Source of the DNA: Burkholderiales bacterium
GTDB lineage: Bacteria; Pseudomonadota; Gammaproteobacteria; Burkholderiales; Burkholderiaceae
Direction: 5' to 3'
DNA: 16,005 bases
Assembly: GCA_903643055.1 (NCBI GenBank)
Contig: CAHJWV010000434.1
Coordinates: forward strand, 1-16,005
Position 1 is the first letter of the stretch, and every line of letters starts with the position of its first letter. Under the pieces are notes generated by a model that saw nothing but the letters and a program-made list of their open reading frames with translations, was not told where the DNA came from and searched no databases. A program made the translations under genes and the position numbers. Positions 14,520-16,005 of this stretch are shown here, one piece after another.

Positions 14520-14590
14520 GGCGGCGGGGCTTTGGGCAATCGTCGATTTTCACTGACACCTCGTAATGGCGCTCAATAACAAGGTTATGT

Positions 14591-15985
14591 ATGAATTCAC
14601 AACTCGATGACGTGCCCGCAGTGGCGGAAAAATCAAGCCAAGCCGATGCGGTCCCGCAGCGCTCGCCGGCACCTGCTGAGCCCACACCACCACCCGTGGC
14701 ACAAGCACAGCTGCCACCCCGGTTTCGTTCCGACGATGAGCCATCCCGCCGCCTGGCGACGATGAAGCGCATTGCGGTCGCGCTGCTGATTGCCGCCGCA
14801 TTGCTGTATGCGTTGGCCATGGCGTTGGAGGCGCGCCACCCCGCTTGGCCATATGTCGCGGCCTTTGCCGAAGCGGCCATGGTCGGCGCGGTGGCCGACT
14901 GGTTTGCGGTCGTTGCGCTGTTTCGCCACCCGATGGGTTTGCCGATTCCGCACACCGCGATCATTCCTCGCAACAAGGCACGCATCGGCAGCAACCTCGC
15001 CAACTTCATCTGCAACCATTTCCTTAGCACGCCACAGGTGCTGGAAAAACTCAAAGCCTTCGACCCGGCCGGCCGGCTGGCGCACTGGCTTGCCGATCCG
15101 AAGCATGCCGATGTCGTTGGCGATCACCTGGCCTCGGCCGCGCGGTACGGCCTGAACGCGCTCGATGATGCCCGCGTGCAGCGCTTCATCCGCCACACCG
15201 TGATCGCAAGGCTCGAGCAGTTCGACGTGTCTCATCTGGCTGGCCAGATGCTGGAGGTACTGACCGTGGAGCGCCGCCATCAGGCCTTGCTCGATGACGT
15301 GTTGCAGCGGCTGGCCCATCTACTCGAAGACGAGACCCTGCAAGCCAAGGTGGCCGAAATGATTGCGGCCGAGGTCAAGTACCTGCGTTTCGTCGGTCTC
15401 GACAACATGGCCGGTCGCATGGCCACCGGCAAGATCATTGCCGGCATCGGTCGTCTGATCGGCGAAATGGGCGAAGACCCGGCACATCCGCTGCGAGTGC
15501 AATTCGATGGAGCGGTGGCCGAATTCATCGAGCGACTCAAGAACGACCCGGCGCTTCGCCTGCGCGGCGAGCAACTCAAGCGCGAGGTGCTGGCCCATCC
15601 GGCCTGGGCGGACTACCTGCAAGGCCTGTGGAGCGAGTTGATTGGCTGGTTGCAGGCAGACCTCGCCAAACCCGACTCGACGATCCGCCACCGCATCGCG
15701 CGCATGGCGCGAACCTTCGGCGACAAGCTCGAAAAAGACGCCGCGATGCGGCAATGGATCAACGACCAGATTGTTCAGGCCGCGCCGCCCTGGATCGACC
15801 GCTATCGCGAAGACATCCGCAGTTACATCGTGACCGTGGTGGCGCGTTGGGATGCCGCCGACATGACCCGTGAACTCGAGCGAAACATCGGCCGTGACCT
15901 TCAGTTTGTGCGCATCAACGGCACCTTGGTCGGCGGATTGATCGGGTTGTTGATCCACGCGGTGACCCAGTGGGTGCGGGGCTGA
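14591..15985 (+). CDS. DUF445 (YjiN-like) membrane protein
   Basis: This 464-residue protein begins 4-10 bases after AAGG. Residues 1-55 are Pro/Ala-rich and disordered. A hydrophobic helix at about 60-79 and a second at 89-112 are followed by the DUF445 hallmark AAMVGAVADWFAVVALFRHPMGLPIPHTAIIPRNKARIG in the first third (95-133). A long helical soluble domain (130-440) contains LGNLI-type repeats such as FICNHFLSTPQVLEKL and WINDQIVQAAPPWIDRYREDI. A C-terminal helix, VGGLIGLLIHAVTQWV, closes the protein, so both ends are near the membrane. E. coli YjiN and B. subtilis YheB are relatives with no settled function. It ends in TGA about 20 bases before the window edge and appears complete. Confidence 0.9.
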   Translation: MNSQLDDVPAVAEKSSQADAVPQRSPAPAEPTPPPVAQAQLPPRFRSDDEPSRRLATMKRIAVALLIAAALLYALAMALEARHPAWPYVAAFAEAAMVGAVADWFAVVALFRHPMGLPIPHTAIIPRNKARIGSNLANFICNHFLSTPQVLEKLKAFDPAGRLAHWLADPKHADVVGDHLASAARYGLNALDDARVQRFIRHTVIARLEQFDVSHLAGQMLEVLTVERRHQALLDDVLQRLAHLLEDETLQAKVAEMIAAEVKYLRFVGLDNMAGRMATGKIIAGIGRLIGEMGEDPAHPLRVQFDGAVAEFIERLKNDPALRLRGEQLKREVLAHPAWADYLQGLWSELIGWLQADLAKPDSTIRHRIARMARTFGDKLEKDAAMRQWINDQIVQAAPPWIDRYREDIRSYIVTVVARWDAADMTRELERNIGRDLQFVRINGTLVGGLIGLLIHAVTQWVRG

Positions 15986-16005
15986 TGCATTGATGGCGGT
16001 GGGGG

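Noticed and set aside
13191..14579. A 462-codon plus-strand open frame across the methyltransferase gene
   Set aside because: It is antisense to a gene with clear catalytic motifs; its translation is Arg/Gln/His-rich with no domain, as expected for the shadow of a high-GC gene.

Overview
The window is high-GC, densely coded DNA with strongly G/C-biased third codon positions. The PEP-CTERM protein, the MASE4 sensor kinase, the DUF2157/DUF4401/GDYXXLXY membrane set and the compact gene layout all suggest a betaproteobacterium of the order Burkholderiales, in the Rubrivivax/Leptothrix/Methylibium neighbourhood. That placement is inferred from gene content, not from a marker gene. There is no rRNA, tRNA, CRISPR array, insertion sequence or phage gene, so this looks like ordinary chromosome made of small functional modules.

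Left part (1-2675): the end of an FMN-dependent azoreductase meets a convergent membrane-anchored Mrr-type nuclease-like gene whose usual catalytic lysine is replaced by glutamine. Upstream of it, on the same strand, is a PEP-CTERM secreted protein. Its reading frame runs about 165 codons past the sorting signal with degraded codon bias and enters the nuclease gene, so a stop was probably lost. A PAP2-like membrane phosphatase with divergent motifs diverges from it.

Middle part (2723-7887): on the minus strand, a SET-domain lysine methyltransferase gene lies 59 bp upstream of tag (3-methyladenine DNA glycosylase I). A small proline-rich protein of unknown function diverges from them. A tight minus-strand operon follows: DUF2157 membrane protein, a DUF4401/GDYXXLXY membrane protein with a 4-bp overlap, and a 2-keto-4-pentenoate hydratase-like enzyme 8 bp further on.

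Right part (8128-15985): a signalling operon on the plus strand consists of a possible 50-residue ORF whose stop overlaps the next start, a stand-alone CheY/DivK-type receiver, and a MASE4 histidine kinase carrying two C-terminal receiver domains. No output domain or HPt domain is visible. Then come a 35-residue ORF with a good ribosome binding site and a YihY/BrkB membrane protein starting at TTG. On the minus strand are a pyridoxamine-phosphate-oxidase-like flavoprotein, with a 10-bp palindrome just upstream of its start, and a METTL25/GSTCD-like SAM methyltransferase. A DUF445 membrane protein diverges from the methyltransferase and ends near the window edge.

I did not find a clearly new multi-gene defence or metabolic system. 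The best leads are the altered-active-site Mrr-like protein, the lost stop of the PEP-CTERM gene, the two tiny ORFs, and the coupling of the hydratase to the membrane-protein pair.
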